Shown: one piece after another, positions 24,795 to 35,029 of the stretch | How positions within the stretch are numbered: the stretch's first letter is position 1 | How the letters are laid out: each line of letters starts with the position of its first letter | NCBI RefSeq assembly: GCF_900111175.1 | Contig: NZ_FOGI01000003.1 | Coordinates: forward strand, 428,891 to 492,890 | Reading direction: 5' to 3' | Source: Actinokineospora terrae | GTDB taxonomy: Bacteria > Actinomycetota > Actinomycetes > Mycobacteriales > Pseudonocardiaceae | DNA length: 64,000 bases | The notes under the pieces: model-generated | The model's database searches: none | The model's input: only the letters and a program-made list of their open reading frames with translations | What the model was told of the DNA's origin: nothing | Translations under genes and position numbers: made by a program

Positions 24795-24924
24795 CCGGCA
24801 GACCGGTCAACCCGCGCATCCCGGACAGCGCAGTACCCGTGGTGCGCTGACGGCCCCGCGCGGTACCTGCGGCGCGGGCCGTGCGAGGCTCACCAGGTCA
24901 CGACGGAGCCTGGGAGCCGCAGCG

Positions 24925-25302
24925 ATGATCGACGTGTTGTCCCCCGCCCTGACCTGGGTCTCGGTCGGGGCGGCGGTGTGGGCGTTGGTGCTCGTGCTGC
25001 TGAACCGGCCGCTGCCGATCGAGCGCGTGGACGGTAAGGCCTACCTCGCGCTGTTGGCCCTGATCGAGCTCGGACTGCTCGCACAGGCCGTGCTCGGGTT
25101 CATCAAGCTCGCAGGCGCCGACCACGACGTGCCAGGCCTGTCCTACGGCGGCTACCTCCTCGGCTCGCTGTTGATCCTGCCTGTCGCGTTGTACTGGTCG
25201 CTGGCCGAGCGCACCCGCTGGGGCACCGCGGTGCTGGTCGTCGGCGCGCTGGTGATCCCGGTGATGATCGTGCGGATGGGCCAGGTGTGGGCGCATGGCT
25301 GA
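24925..25302 (+). CDS. Small integral membrane protein
   Basis: This 125-residue protein has about four hydrophobic helices (LTWVSVGAAVWALVLVLL, LALLALIELGLLAQ, LLGSLLILPVALYW and the C-terminal VLVVGALVIPVMIV) and short charged loops. No catalytic motif is seen. It overlaps the next membrane protein by 8 bp, so the two are translationally coupled and probably form a pair. I do not recognise a characterised family. The pair sits between the thioesterase and the second LAL regulator; a role in export or membrane association is only a guess. Confidence 0.8.
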   Translation: MIDVLSPALTWVSVGAAVWALVLVLLNRPLPIERVDGKAYLALLALIELGLLAQAVLGFIKLAGADHDVPGLSYGGYLLGSLLILPVALYWSLAERTRWGTAVLVVGALVIPVMIVRMGQVWAHG

Positions 25303-25693
25303 GGCGCCGAACCCCACCCGCTCCGGGCCGGGCAGGCTGCTGATCGCGGTCTACGCCATCTTCGCGCTGGCCGCGTGCGCGCGGTCGGCCAGCCAGATCA
25401 GCACCCACTTCCACCGCGCGCCGCTGGCCTACCTGCTCTCGGCGTTCGCGGCCGTCGTCTACGTCGTGGCGACGCTGTGCCTGGCGCGGGGGACCAGGAC
25501 GTCCCGCCGGGTCGCGGTGATCTCCTGCGCGGTGGAACTGGTCGGCGTGCTGCTAATCGGAACGTTCAGCCTGGTCCTGCCCAGTGCATTTCCGGACGCG
25601 ACCGTCTGGTCGGTATTCGGTATGGGATACGGTTTCGTGCCGCTCGTCCTGCCCGTTCTCGGATTGCTCTGGATTCGCCGTACCGCACGGTGA
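25295..25693 (+). CDS. Small integral membrane protein
   Basis: This 132-residue protein begins with a short polar N-terminus, then has about four transmembrane helices (LLIAVYAIFALAACA, YLLSAFAAVVYVVATLC, VAVISCAVELVGVLLIGTFSLVL, FVPLVLPVLGLLWI) and ends R-R-T-A-R. It is coupled to the preceding membrane gene by an 8-bp overlap. No function is recognised; similar paired small membrane proteins are common in actinobacteria as uncharacterised genes. Confidence 0.8.
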   Translation: MAEAPNPTRSGPGRLLIAVYAIFALAACARSASQISTHFHRAPLAYLLSAFAAVVYVVATLCLARGTRTSRRVAVISCAVELVGVLLIGTFSLVLPSAFPDATVWSVFGMGYGFVPLVLPVLGLLWIRRTAR

Positions 25694-26243
25694 ACGCCAA
25701 TAGCGGCCAACCGGGCACCCGCGCATCGGACTAGGCCATTGGTGGCGGAGCCCTGTCACTGGCCGTAGCCGCCGGGATAGGGTCATCGGACGCCCCACCG
25801 CCTCGCCGCCACCCCGTCCGGACCCCTGGGTCCACCACCCACAACCCCGGACGCACCCCTAACCTGCAGCAACTTAAGGCGCTCTTGATGTTTACAGTGG
25901 GCGATTCACCAACTGTTCGTGTTTGACTCGCTGTATTTGCTGTGACGGCCGGTCACAGGCCTACCGGCGAGTCAAGTCGTTGAATGCGAACCAAACCAAT
26001 CGGACCGCGGTACGGCTGGCGCCGCAACCGAATGCTCCACTTGGTCCATTCGAAAAGCGAGAACGCATCAACATCACGCAGTGTTCATCCAGCCAATTGG
26101 CAAACCTTCCACAACCGCGGTGATTGCCGTTAGATTCACCGCAGAGCGTGGGGCAACGGGGAAAACACCGATCACCGAGCGTGACTTCGGGCGGGGTGGG
26201 GCCGGATGCGGAGCCGAGGGGCCGGAGGGGAAGGGGCGGGCGC
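25694..26243. other. Long, partly AT-rich intergenic region upstream of the second LAL gene
   Basis: These 550 bp have no convincing gene. Short reading frames here lack ribosome sites and actinomycete codon bias. The central part (about 25860-26120) is clearly less GC-rich than its surroundings, as expected for a promoter region or older foreign DNA. It holds a 17-bp palindrome at 25941-25957 and a CCCCTA at about 25854. Confidence 0.6.
25941..25957. promoter_or_regulatory. Perfect palindrome TGTGAC-N5-GTCACA
   Basis: TGTGAC, spacer GGCCG, GTCACA: a perfect 6+6 inverted repeat in the leader region of the second LAL regulator. It resembles CRP/FNR-type half-sites, but the spacing (TGTGA-N7-TCACA) is one base longer than the classic CRP box. 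It could be an operator or part of a transcript hairpin. Confidence 0.35.
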
Positions 26244-29105
26244 ATGGCGCTGGTCGAACGAGGAGAGGAACTTGCCGCGCTCGGGCGGTTGTACGCCGAG
26301 AGCGGTCGGGGTCGGGGACAGGTCGCGTTGATCAGCGGTGGTGTCGCCAGCGGCAAGACCGAGTTGCTGCACGCCTTCGCCGACCGGGTGGCCGCCGATG
26401 GCGCTGCCCTGCTCACGGCGACGGGGTCGCGCGCCGAGCGCACCCTGCCGTTCGGGGTGCTGCGGCAGCTGTTCGCCGGTCCGGCGTTGGCCGGGGCAGC
26501 GGCGGCGGGCATCGCCGAGCTGATCGGCGAGGTCGGGGGCGAGTCCCAACCGGACACCGGCGCGGTCCCGCAGGCGCGCACCGACCCGACTGCCGCAGAC
26601 CCGGTGGCCACAGACCCAACAGCCATCGGTCGGACCGGCGCGCGGGTGCTCGACGAGGTCTGCGCGGCCCTGCTGGAGCTGGCGGCCGAGCGGACCGTGG
26701 TGATCGCGGTCGACGACGTCCAGTTCGCCGACGGCGAGTCGCTGCAGGCACTGCTGTACCTGCGCCGCAGGATGCGCTTCGCCCGGGTGCTGGTGCTGCT
26801 CACCGAGTGGGCGCTGCCGCGGCCGACCCAGGCGGTGTTCCGGGCCGAGGTCACCCGCCAGCCCAACACGACCCACCTGCGGCTGGCGCCGCTGAGCCTG
26901 GCCGGGGTGGCCGAGCTGCTCGCGGGCAGGCTCGACCCGGCCACCGCGGTGGCGCTCGCCCCGGTGCACCACGCGGTCAGCGGCGGCAACCCGCTGCTGG
27001 TCACCGCGCTGGTCAACGACCACCGGGCCGCGGTGCGGTCCGGGCTGCGCCCCGGCGACGGGGCCGTCGTGGTCGGCCAGGAGTTCGGCACCGCGGTGCT
27101 GGCCTGCCTGCACCGCTGGGAACCGGCGATGCTGCAGGTGGCCCACGGCCTGGCGCTGCTGGGCGACGCCGGGTCGCCGGTGCTGCTGGGCAGCCTGCTC
27201 GACATCACCTCCGACGCCGCCGCCCAGGTGCTCGACGTGCTGGAGCTGGCAGGCCTGCTCGACGGCGGCCGGTTCCGGCACCCGGTGGCCAAGGCCGCGG
27301 TGCTCGACAGCATCGCCCCCGCCGACCGGCGGACCCTGCACGCGCGGGCCGCCCGGCTGCTCTACCGCGACGGTGCCCCGGCCGACGAGGTCGCCCGCCA
27401 CCTGACCGCCGCCGATGGCGCCGAGGAACCGGGCGAGCAGACGTGGGCGGTCGAGGTGCTGCGGCACGCCGCGCAGGAGGACCTGGTCGCCGACCGGATG
27501 GACCTGGCGGTGCGCAGGCTGGAACTGGCCGCGCGCACCAGCGCGGACGTCGACGAGCGCGCCGACATCACCACGCAGCTGCTGCGGGTCGAGTGGCGCC
27601 GCAACCCCTCCGCCGCGGCGCGGCACCTGCCGACGCTGCGCGCGGCGCGGGCGCAGGGCAGGCTGTCGGACCGCAACGCGGTCCACCTGGCCAAGTTCCT
27701 GCTCTGGTACGGCCACACCGAGGAGCTCTCCGGCACCCTGTCCGGGCTGGCGGCGGCCGCCGCCGACCGCGCAGCGCCGATGGCGGGCCAGTTGAGCCTG
27801 GTCTTCCACTGGCTGGCGTTCCTGTACCCGCCGGTGGTGGCCGGGGTGCCCGCGCCGGAGGCAGGGCAGCCGCAACCACTGCTGGCCAACCCGTGGACCC
27901 GCGCGTCGGCGATGCTCGACCGGGTGCGCTTCGGCGGCCCGCGCGAGGAGATCGTGGTCGCCGCCGAGCACATCCTGCAGAGCTGTCGGCTCGGCGAGCA
28001 GACGCTGGGCTCGCAGCTGTCCGCGCTGGCGGCGCTGGTGCACGCCGACCGCAACGACCGCGCCGCGCACTGGTGCGACTCGCTGCTCTCGGACGCCACC
28101 GCGCGCGGGGCGCTCACCTGGCAGGCCGTGATCGGTGCGATGCGCGCGGAAGTCGCGCTGCGCCAAGGGGATCTGCCCGCCGCGGCCGAGTTGGCGACCG
28201 CCGCGTTCGACAAGCTCTCGCCGCAGGGCTGGGGTGTCGCGATCGGCGTGCCGCTGTCGACCAGGGTCGCCGCGGCCACCGCGATGGGCAGGCACGAGGA
28301 AGCGGCGGCGCTGCTGCGCGTTCCGGTGCCGGACTCCATGTATCAGACCCAGTTCGGCTTGCAGTACCTGTACGCGCGCGGTTCGCACTACCTGGCCACC
28401 GACCGTCCACATGCCGCACTCGCGGACTTCCAGCGGTGCGGCGAGCTGATGTCCGGTTGGGACGTGGACCTGCCCGCGTTGGTGCCGTGGCGTTCCGGTG
28501 CCGCGCAGGCGCAGTTGGCGCTGGGCAACCGGGAGAACGCCCGCGCGCTGATGACCGACCAGCTCACCCGGCCCGGCTGCGAGGGCGCACGCACCCGCGG
28601 CGCGACCCTGCGCATCCTGGCCGCGGCGACCACCGCCGAGCGCCGGGTCCCGCTGCTCACCGAGGCGGTGGAACTGCTGCACACCGGCGGCGACCGGTTC
28701 GAGCTGGCCCGCGCGCTGCTCGACCTCAGCCACGCGCACAGCGCCGCCGGTGAGTGCGAGAAGGCGCGCACGGTGGCCAGGCGCGCGCTGCAGATGGCCA
28801 AGGGCTGCCAGGCCGAGCCGCTGAGCCGGGAGCTGCTGCCCGGCCGCGAGCCGGAGGTGCCCGAGCAGACCGGACGACACCAGGAGCCGACCGGCATGGA
28901 CGCGCTGAGCGAGGCCGAGCGCAGGGTCGCGGTGCTGGCCGCGCTCGGGCACACCAACCGGGAGATCGGCGGGAAGCTCTACATCACGGTGAGCACGGTC
29001 GAGCAGCACCTGACTCGCGTCTACCGCAAGCTCAACGTGAGCCGCCGCACCGACCTGCCCGCAGGCCTGCCCCGGCAGCTGCTCGCCACGGCGGAGGAGA
29101 GGTAG
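26244..29105 (+). CDS. LAL-family (LuxR-type) transcriptional regulator
   Basis: The ATG at 26244 is chosen because GGAGGGGAAGGGG lies just upstream and the product begins MALVERG like its paralogue; earlier starts in frame add a low-complexity leader. The 953-residue protein has a STAND ATPase with Walker A GGVASGKTE and Walker B VVIAVDDVQF, a long alpha-helical repeat region, and a C-terminal LuxR helix-turn-helix (LSEAERRVAVLAALGHTNRE, then STVEQHLTRVYRKLN). It is 128 residues longer than the regulator at 21133-23610, partly through an insertion near residues 95-130 (PQARTDPTAADPVATD). Two paralogous LALs in one polyketide cluster imply layered or heteromeric activation. Confidence 0.95.
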   Translation: MALVERGEELAALGRLYAESGRGRGQVALISGGVASGKTELLHAFADRVAADGAALLTATGSRAERTLPFGVLRQLFAGPALAGAAAAGIAELIGEVGGESQPDTGAVPQARTDPTAADPVATDPTAIGRTGARVLDEVCAALLELAAERTVVIAVDDVQFADGESLQALLYLRRRMRFARVLVLLTEWALPRPTQAVFRAEVTRQPNTTHLRLAPLSLAGVAELLAGRLDPATAVALAPVHHAVSGGNPLLVTALVNDHRAAVRSGLRPGDGAVVVGQEFGTAVLACLHRWEPAMLQVAHGLALLGDAGSPVLLGSLLDITSDAAAQVLDVLELAGLLDGGRFRHPVAKAAVLDSIAPADRRTLHARAARLLYRDGAPADEVARHLTAADGAEEPGEQTWAVEVLRHAAQEDLVADRMDLAVRRLELAARTSADVDERADITTQLLRVEWRRNPSAAARHLPTLRAARAQGRLSDRNAVHLAKFLLWYGHTEELSGTLSGLAAAAADRAAPMAGQLSLVFHWLAFLYPPVVAGVPAPEAGQPQPLLANPWTRASAMLDRVRFGGPREEIVVAAEHILQSCRLGEQTLGSQLSALAALVHADRNDRAAHWCDSLLSDATARGALTWQAVIGAMRAEVALRQGDLPAAAELATAAFDKLSPQGWGVAIGVPLSTRVAAATAMGRHEEAAALLRVPVPDSMYQTQFGLQYLYARGSHYLATDRPHAALADFQRCGELMSGWDVDLPALVPWRSGAAQAQLALGNRENARALMTDQLTRPGCEGARTRGATLRILAAATTAERRVPLLTEAVELLHTGGDRFELARALLDLSHAHSAAGECEKARTVARRALQMAKGCQAEPLSRELLPGREPEVPEQTGRHQEPTGMDALSEAERRVAVLAALGHTNREIGGKLYITVSTVEQHLTRVYRKLNVSRRTDLPAGLPRQLLATAEER

Positions 29106-29115
29106 GACCGGTAGC

Positions 29116-29871
29116 TCACCTGGGCAGTCGACGCCAGATCGCCCTGGGCAGCAGCCGCATCGCGAAGAACACCGGCCGCAGCACGCCGGGGACCCACACC
29201 TCCCCGGACCCACCCCGCCCGCGCCGCAAGGCGCGGGCGGTGGCGTTCGCGACCTGGGCGGGCGTGCTGGAGAACGGCGCGGGGGACATGCCCTCGGTCA
29301 TCCGCCCGACCACGAACCCCGGGCGCACGAGCAGCAGGCGCACGCCGGAGCCCGCGAGTGCGTCGGCGAGCCCGCTGGCGAAACCGTCCAACCCGGCCTT
29401 GGCCGACCCGTAGACGTAGTTGGCCCGCCGCACCCGCACACCGGCGACCGACGAGAACACGACGATCTCGCCGCTGCCCTGTCGGCGGAGCCGGTTCGCC
29501 AGGTGTGTCAAGACAGCCACGTGGGCGACATAGTCGGTGTGGACGATCGAGACCGCGTGCTCCGCGTCGGCCTCGGCGGTCGACTGGTCGCCGAGGATCC
29601 CGAAGGACACGACGACGGTGCCGATCGGACCGTGCGCGGCGGTGATCCCGTCGAGCACGGACTCCTGCGCGGTGAGATCGTCGGCGTCGAACTCCACCGC
29701 GTGCACCGCGGTCGCGCCGCTGTCCAGTAGCGACACGCGCTCGTGATCAAGGTCACCGGACCGCCGCGCGGCCAGCACCACCACCCGCCCCGGGGCCAGC
29801 AACCCGGCCAGCTCCAGACCGATCTCGCTCCGCCCGCCGAGGACGACCACCGCACCGCTCGCAGCACTCAT
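29116..29871 (-). CDS. SDR-family reductase, DprE2-like (decaprenylphosphoryl-2-keto-erythropentose reductase type)
   Basis: This 251-residue short-chain dehydrogenase has an N-terminal nucleotide-binding Gly-rich turn (VVLGGRSEIGLELA), the NAG-like region (VVSFGIL), catalytic Ser in FSSVAG and Y-x-x-x-K in YGSAK. Its overall pattern, including the long C-terminus ending in RAIWRRLPR, resembles the DprE2 group that, with DprE1, epimerises decaprenylphosphoryl ribose to arabinose. No DprE1 lies nearby, so it may have another polyprenyl-sugar or polyketide substrate. It is convergent with the LAL gene (10-bp gap) and divergent from the encapsulin operon. Confidence 0.75.
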   Translation of the reverse strand: MSAASGAVVVLGGRSEIGLELAGLLAPGRVVVLAARRSGDLDHERVSLLDSGATAVHAVEFDADDLTAQESVLDGITAAHGPIGTVVVSFGILGDQSTAEADAEHAVSIVHTDYVAHVAVLTHLANRLRRQGSGEIVVFSSVAGVRVRRANYVYGSAKAGLDGFASGLADALAGSGVRLLLVRPGFVVGRMTEGMSPAPFSSTPAQVANATARALRRGRGGSGEVWVPGVLRPVFFAMRLLPRAIWRRLPR

Positions 29872-30042
29872 GCCGACAGTGTGTCGCGCTCACGCTGCGT
29901 CCATTAGAGGTATCCCTCCGTCACGCCTGGCCCAATCGGGCGCAAGATCGAGTGATGGGACGAGCACATGACTACTCGCGGTCTGCCTGATCGCGAGATC
30001 CGGTCTGTTCTCTTGGGTTATCACCAGCCGATTCGGGGACTG

Positions 30043-30070
30043 TTGTGTCACGAATTCGCGGTGCTAGCTT
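30043..30070 (+). promoter_or_regulatory. Candidate promoter of the encapsulin operon
   Basis: TTGTGT (30043-30048) and TAGCTT (30065-30070) are 16 bp apart and resemble a -35/-10 pair. If used, the transcript would have a leader of about 210 nt. Confidence 0.35.
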
Positions 30071-30073
30071 CGT

Positions 30074-30096
30074 GCGCGTCGACAATGGCGACGCGC
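30074..30096 (+). promoter_or_regulatory. Stem-loop in the encapsulin leader
   Basis: GCGCGTCG and CGACGCGC form a perfect 8-bp stem around a 7-nt loop (ACAATGG), immediately after the candidate promoter. It could stabilise the transcript or act as a leader control element. Confidence 0.4.
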
Positions 30097-30287
30097 CGAC
30101 CGAGGCGGAGGCCGCGGCCCTTACCAGCGACAACATGAAGGTGAGACGCGTTCCGCCGGTCCTGACCGGATCCCGGTAATCGGCGCCCACGACATTGTCA
30201 CCAGCGACGTCCCATCCGGACCTCACCCTTTTTCAGCACCCGCGACCCTTTCACCACCAGCATGGACAAGCGATTGGCGGTAGCACC

Positions 30288-31715
<1,428 letters not shown>

Positions 31716-31723
31716 GCACAGCC

Positions 31724-31752
31724 GCGGGTCCCGTGCCCGGCGCGGGACCCGC
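31724..31752 (+). promoter_or_regulatory. Intercistronic stem-loop after shell 1
   Basis: GCGGGTCCCG and CGGGACCCGC form a perfect 10-bp stem nine bases past the shell 1 stop. There is no U tract, so it is more likely a transcript-stability or attenuating hairpin than a full terminator; the next gene begins 41 bp later. Confidence 0.6.
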
Positions 31753-31793
31753 GCAGTCCGCACACTCACCACCTTCCGATGGGGGTTCCCCGC

Positions 31794-33188
31794 GTGACCG
31801 GTCTTCTCGACTCCACCTCCGAGCAACAGCAGCAGAGCCTGAGCACCAGGGCCGCGCGCAATCTCGCGACCACCACCAAGTCCGTCCCGCAGATGCAGGA
31901 GATCAGCCCGCGCTGGCTGCTGCGGATGCTGCCGTGGGTCGAGGCCCAGGGCGCGGTGTACCGGGTCAACCGCAGGCTCAGCTACACCCTGGGCGACGGG
32001 CGCGTCACCTTCACCAACACCGGCGCCGACGTGGACATCGTGCCCACCGAGCTGCGCGAGCTGGCGCTGCTGCGCGGGCTCAGCGACGACGGCGCGCTGA
32101 CCGAGCTGGCCAACCGGTTCACCCAGCGCGAGTACCGCGCCGGTGAGGTCATCGTCGAACGCGGCCGGGCGGCCGACGCGGTGCACCTGATCGCCCACGG
32201 CAAGGTCACCACCTACACCGAGGGCCACTTCGGCGACGAGGCCGTGCTGACGGTTCTGGCCGACGGCGAGTTCTTCGGCGACCGCGGGCTCATCGACGTC
32301 GACGCCACCTGGGACTTCACCGCCAAGGCCAGCACGGCGTGCATCGTGATGTCGCTGTCGCGCTCGGAGTTTCTGTCGCTGCAGGAGCGCTCGACCGCGC
32401 TGCGCGAGCACGTGGACGCCTTCCGGGCCACCCCGCCCGCCAAGGCGAACAAGCACGGCGAGGCCGAGATCGCGATGGCCTCCGGGCACTCGGGCGAGCA
32501 CGAGCTGCCGAGCACCTTCGTCGACTACGAGGGCAGCCCGCGCGAGTACGAGCTGTCGGTGGCGCAGACCCTGCTCAAGGTGCACACCAGGGTCGCCGAC
32601 CTGTACAACCAGCCGATGGACCAGGTCGAGCAGCAGCTGCGGCTGACCATCCACGCGCTGCGCGAGCGCCAGGAGCACGAGCTGGTCAACAACCGCGACT
32701 TCGGCTTCCTGCACAACGCCGACCTGCGCCAGCGGCTGCACACCCGCGACGGCGCGCCCACCCCGGACGACCTCGACGAGCTGCTCGCCCGGCGGCGCCG
32801 GTCGAACTTCTTCCTGGCCCACCCCAAGGCGATCGCCGCGTTCGGGCGCGAGTGCACCAAGCGCGGGCTGTACCCGCCGACGGTGGAGCTCGGCGGCAAG
32901 CAGGTGCGGTCCTGGCGCGGGGTGCCGCTGCTGCCCAGCGACAAGATCCCGATCACCGACACCGGCACCACGTCGATCCTGGTGCTGCGCACCGGGGAAT
33001 CCGACCAGGGCGTGATCGGCCTGCACCAGACCGGGATCCCGGACGAGTACGAGCCGGGCCTGTCGGTGCGGTTCACCGGGATCAACGACAAGGCGATCAT
33101 GTCGTACCTGGTCAGCACCTACTACAGCGCCGCGGTGCTGGTGCCCGACGCGCTCGGCGTGCTGGAAAACGTCCAAATCGGACTGTGA
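31794..33188 (+). CDS. Family 2B encapsulin nanocompartment shell protein (shell 2)
   Basis: The GTG at 31794 ([14 protein letters not shown]) is preferred because a G-rich ribosome-site-like run lies 5-10 bp upstream; an ATG at 31779 would add five residues. The 464-residue product is clearly paralogous to shell 1 over its whole length: [16 protein letters not shown] arm, CNB-like insert (~100-210) with GEFFGDRGL, then the shell fold with near-identical blocks such as [20 protein letters not shown] and [16 protein letters not shown]. Two different shells in one operon point to a mixed (two-component) capsule. Its CNB domain also carries Lys (DFTAKAS) in place of the usual Arg. It is followed by a stem-loop and the cargo gene. 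Confidence 0.93.
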   Translation: MTGLLDSTSEQQQQSLSTRAARNLATTTKSVPQMQEISPRWLLRMLPWVEAQGAVYRVNRRLSYTLGDGRVTFTNTGADVDIVPTELRELALLRGLSDDGALTELANRFTQREYRAGEVIVERGRAADAVHLIAHGKVTTYTEGHFGDEAVLTVLADGEFFGDRGLIDVDATWDFTAKASTACIVMSLSRSEFLSLQERSTALREHVDAFRATPPAKANKHGEAEIAMASGHSGEHELPSTFVDYEGSPREYELSVAQTLLKVHTRVADLYNQPMDQVEQQLRLTIHALRERQEHELVNNRDFGFLHNADLRQRLHTRDGAPTPDDLDELLARRRRSNFFLAHPKAIAAFGRECTKRGLYPPTVELGGKQVRSWRGVPLLPSDKIPITDTGTTSILVLRTGESDQGVIGLHQTGIPDEYEPGLSVRFTGINDKAIMSYLVSTYYSAAVLVPDALGVLENVQIGL

Positions 33189-33199
33189 CACCCCGCCGG

Positions 33200-33222
33200 T
33201 GGCCCGCGTTCCCCGCGGGCCA
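33200..33222 (+). promoter_or_regulatory. Intercistronic stem-loop after shell 2
   Basis: TGGCCCGCG and CGCGGGCCA form a perfect 9-bp stem with a 5-nt loop, eleven bases after the shell 2 stop. It mirrors the hairpin after shell 1, so both intercistronic gaps of the operon carry one. Confidence 0.6.
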
Positions 33223-33314
33223 TCGGTTCTCACCGCTGCCCCTGCTTTCCCGCCCTCCCACCCTTCTAGCCGGGCCCCGTCCGCCCGTCCAACCCCGAAT
33301 CGAGGGACCGGCCC

Positions 33315-34394
33315 GTGTCCACCAACCCCACCGTCCACGTCCCCGGCGCCCGGCGCGCCGACGAGGGCGGCACCGTCGCCCACCGCGGTGCCCGGGACGT
33401 CCTGGCGCACAGCCGCGCCCTGGTCACCCCGGCGCTGCGCGCCGCAGTCGACACCCTGCCCGAGGCCATGCGGCACATCTCGGGCTACCACTTCGGCTGG
33501 TGGGACGAGCAGGGCGGGCCGACCGAGGCGGACGCGGGCAAGGCCATCCGGCCCGCGCTGGTGCTGACCGCCGCCGAGGCCGTGGGGGGCTCGCCTGCCG
33601 AGGCGCTGCAGGCCGCGGTCGCCGTGGAACTGGTGCACAACTTCACGCTGCTGCACGACGACGTCATGGACGGCGACCGCACCCGGCGCCACCGGCCCAC
33701 CGCGTGGAGCGTGTTCGGCCTCGGCCCGGCGATCCTGGCTGGCGACGCGCTGCTGACGCTCGCGTTCGACGTGCTGGCCGCCAGCGACCACCCGCGGGCC
33801 CAGCCCGCCGCCAGGGTGCTGTCCGCGGCGGTGCTGGCCGTGCAGGAGGGCCAGGCCACCGACCTCGCCTTCGAACGCCGCGCCGACGTCACCCTCGCGG
33901 AGTGCCTGCGGATGGCCGAGGGCAAGACCGGCGCCCTGCTCGGCGGCGCCACCTCCCTCGGCGCGCTCCTGGGCGGCGCCTCCCCCAGCCAGGTCGACCA
34001 CCTGCGCTCCTTCGGCGAGCGGCTCGGCCTGGCGTTCCAGCTCGTCGACGACCTGCTCGGGATCTGGGGCAACCCGGCCACCACGGGCAAGCCGGTGTAC
34101 TCGGACCTGGAGAACCGCAAGAAGTCCCTCCCGGTCGTCGCCGCCCTCACCACCGACACCGCCGCCGCCAGGGAACTGCGCTCCCTCTACCACCGCGACG
34201 ACGCCCTGACCGCCGCCGAACTCGTCCGAGCCGCCGACCTCGTCGACACCGCGGGCGGCCGCAACTGGGCCCGAACCCGAGCCGACGACCTCCTGGCCGA
34301 CGCCGCCGACCACCTGGCCGCCGCCCTCCCCACCCCCCGAGCCGAAGGCGAACTCATGTCCCTAGCCGACATGATCATCCGCCGCGACCACTAG
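33315..34394 (+). CDS. Polyprenyl diphosphate synthase, predicted encapsulin cargo
   Basis: A GTG-start, 359-residue trans-isoprenyl diphosphate synthase. The first Asp-rich motif is DDVMD (~115) in LLHDDVMDGDRTRR; the second is DDLLG (~245) in QLVDDLLGIWGNP, the variant common in actinobacterial GGPP-type enzymes; the GKxxRP substrate motif reads GKAIRP. It condenses IPP with an allylic diphosphate to make a C10-C20(+) prenyl diphosphate; chain length cannot be read safely. About 25-30 N-terminal residues before the catalytic fold are polar and probably disordered, as in family 2 cargo proteins where such regions target the enzyme into the shell. The position directly after two family 2B shell genes fits the known polyprenyl transferase cargo class. 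Confidence 0.93.
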   Translation: MSTNPTVHVPGARRADEGGTVAHRGARDVLAHSRALVTPALRAAVDTLPEAMRHISGYHFGWWDEQGGPTEADAGKAIRPALVLTAAEAVGGSPAEALQAAVAVELVHNFTLLHDDVMDGDRTRRHRPTAWSVFGLGPAILAGDALLTLAFDVLAASDHPRAQPAARVLSAAVLAVQEGQATDLAFERRADVTLAECLRMAEGKTGALLGGATSLGALLGGASPSQVDHLRSFGERLGLAFQLVDDLLGIWGNPATTGKPVYSDLENRKKSLPVVAALTTDTAAARELRSLYHRDDALTAAELVRAADLVDTAGGRNWARTRADDLLADAADHLAAALPTPRAEGELMSLADMIIRRDH

Positions 34395-34450
34395 GCCCCT
34401 GGCCCGCCACCCTCCTCAGTGGACACCACCGGCGATGGCAGCAAAAGCCC

Positions 34451-34757
34451 TCAGCCCGCGTCGATGATTGTCAGGCCTGTGCGGTGGGGGGCTGTGCGGA
34501 CTGTGGGGGTGGTCACCACGGTGGCGGGGGCGGTGAGGGTGACCATCTGCTCGCCGATTCGGCGGTAGAAGCGCGACTGGGCTCTGCGGCCGAGGAAGCG
34601 CTAGCCGGAGCGGATCGCGGGTAGGCGGGTGCGGCTGGGATCGCGACCGCGCCGGTGCGGGTGATCGGCAGCCTTCGTCGCTGCGCCACAGCCTTTGCCG
34701 GCAGTGGTGGTCGCTGCCACACCCGGCTGGATTGGTCGGCGGTCAGTGGCAGTTCGG
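34451..34757 (-). pseudogene. Decayed tandem copy A of the DUF1990 gene 3' end
   Basis: The first ~170 bp repeat almost exactly the 3' end of the DUF1990 gene at 35030-35689, including its stop position (here TGA) and the peptide YRRIGEQMVTLTAP. Upstream in that frame the conserved Trp codon (GGC TGG CGC) has become TAG, so the copy is dead. About 120 bp follow that match copy B but not the parent gene. Confidence 0.85.
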
Positions 34758-35029
34758 CTAGCCGCGTCGATGATCGGCAGGCCCGTGCGGCGCGGTGCTG
34801 TGTGGACTGTGGGGCTGTCACCAAGGCACCGGAGGCGGTGAGGGCGACCATCTGTTCGCCGACTCGGCGATAGAAGCGCGACTGCGCAAAGCGCTAGCCG
34901 GAGTGGACCTCAGGTAGGCGGGTGCGGCTGGGATGGCGACCGCGCAGGTGCGGGTGGTCGACTGCCTTTGCCAGCAGCGGTAGTCACTGCCATGCCGGTT
35001 GGGTTGGCGGGCAGTCGGTGGTGGATTGG
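34758..35029 (-). pseudogene. Decayed tandem copy B of the DUF1990 gene 3' end
   Basis: A second, more diverged copy of the same unit, directly abutting the live gene. It shares with copy A the derived GGC-TAG-CGC stop and the extra ~120-bp segment, so A and B stem from one event and a later duplication. Small deletions shift its frame. Confidence 0.8.

Larger units (their letters stand above)
29872..30287. other. Divergent intergenic region upstream of the encapsulin operon
   Basis: These 416 bp contain no gene that I can support. They carry a candidate promoter (30043-30070), a stem-loop in the presumed leader (30074-30096) and a long 5' untranslated stretch up to the GTG start at 30288. 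TTG-initiated frames in the leader lack ribosome sites. Confidence 0.6.

Noticed and set aside
25923..26123. A 66-codon frame in the AT-rich leader of the second LAL gene.
   Set aside because: No ribosome site, no GC third-position bias and no recognisable sequence.
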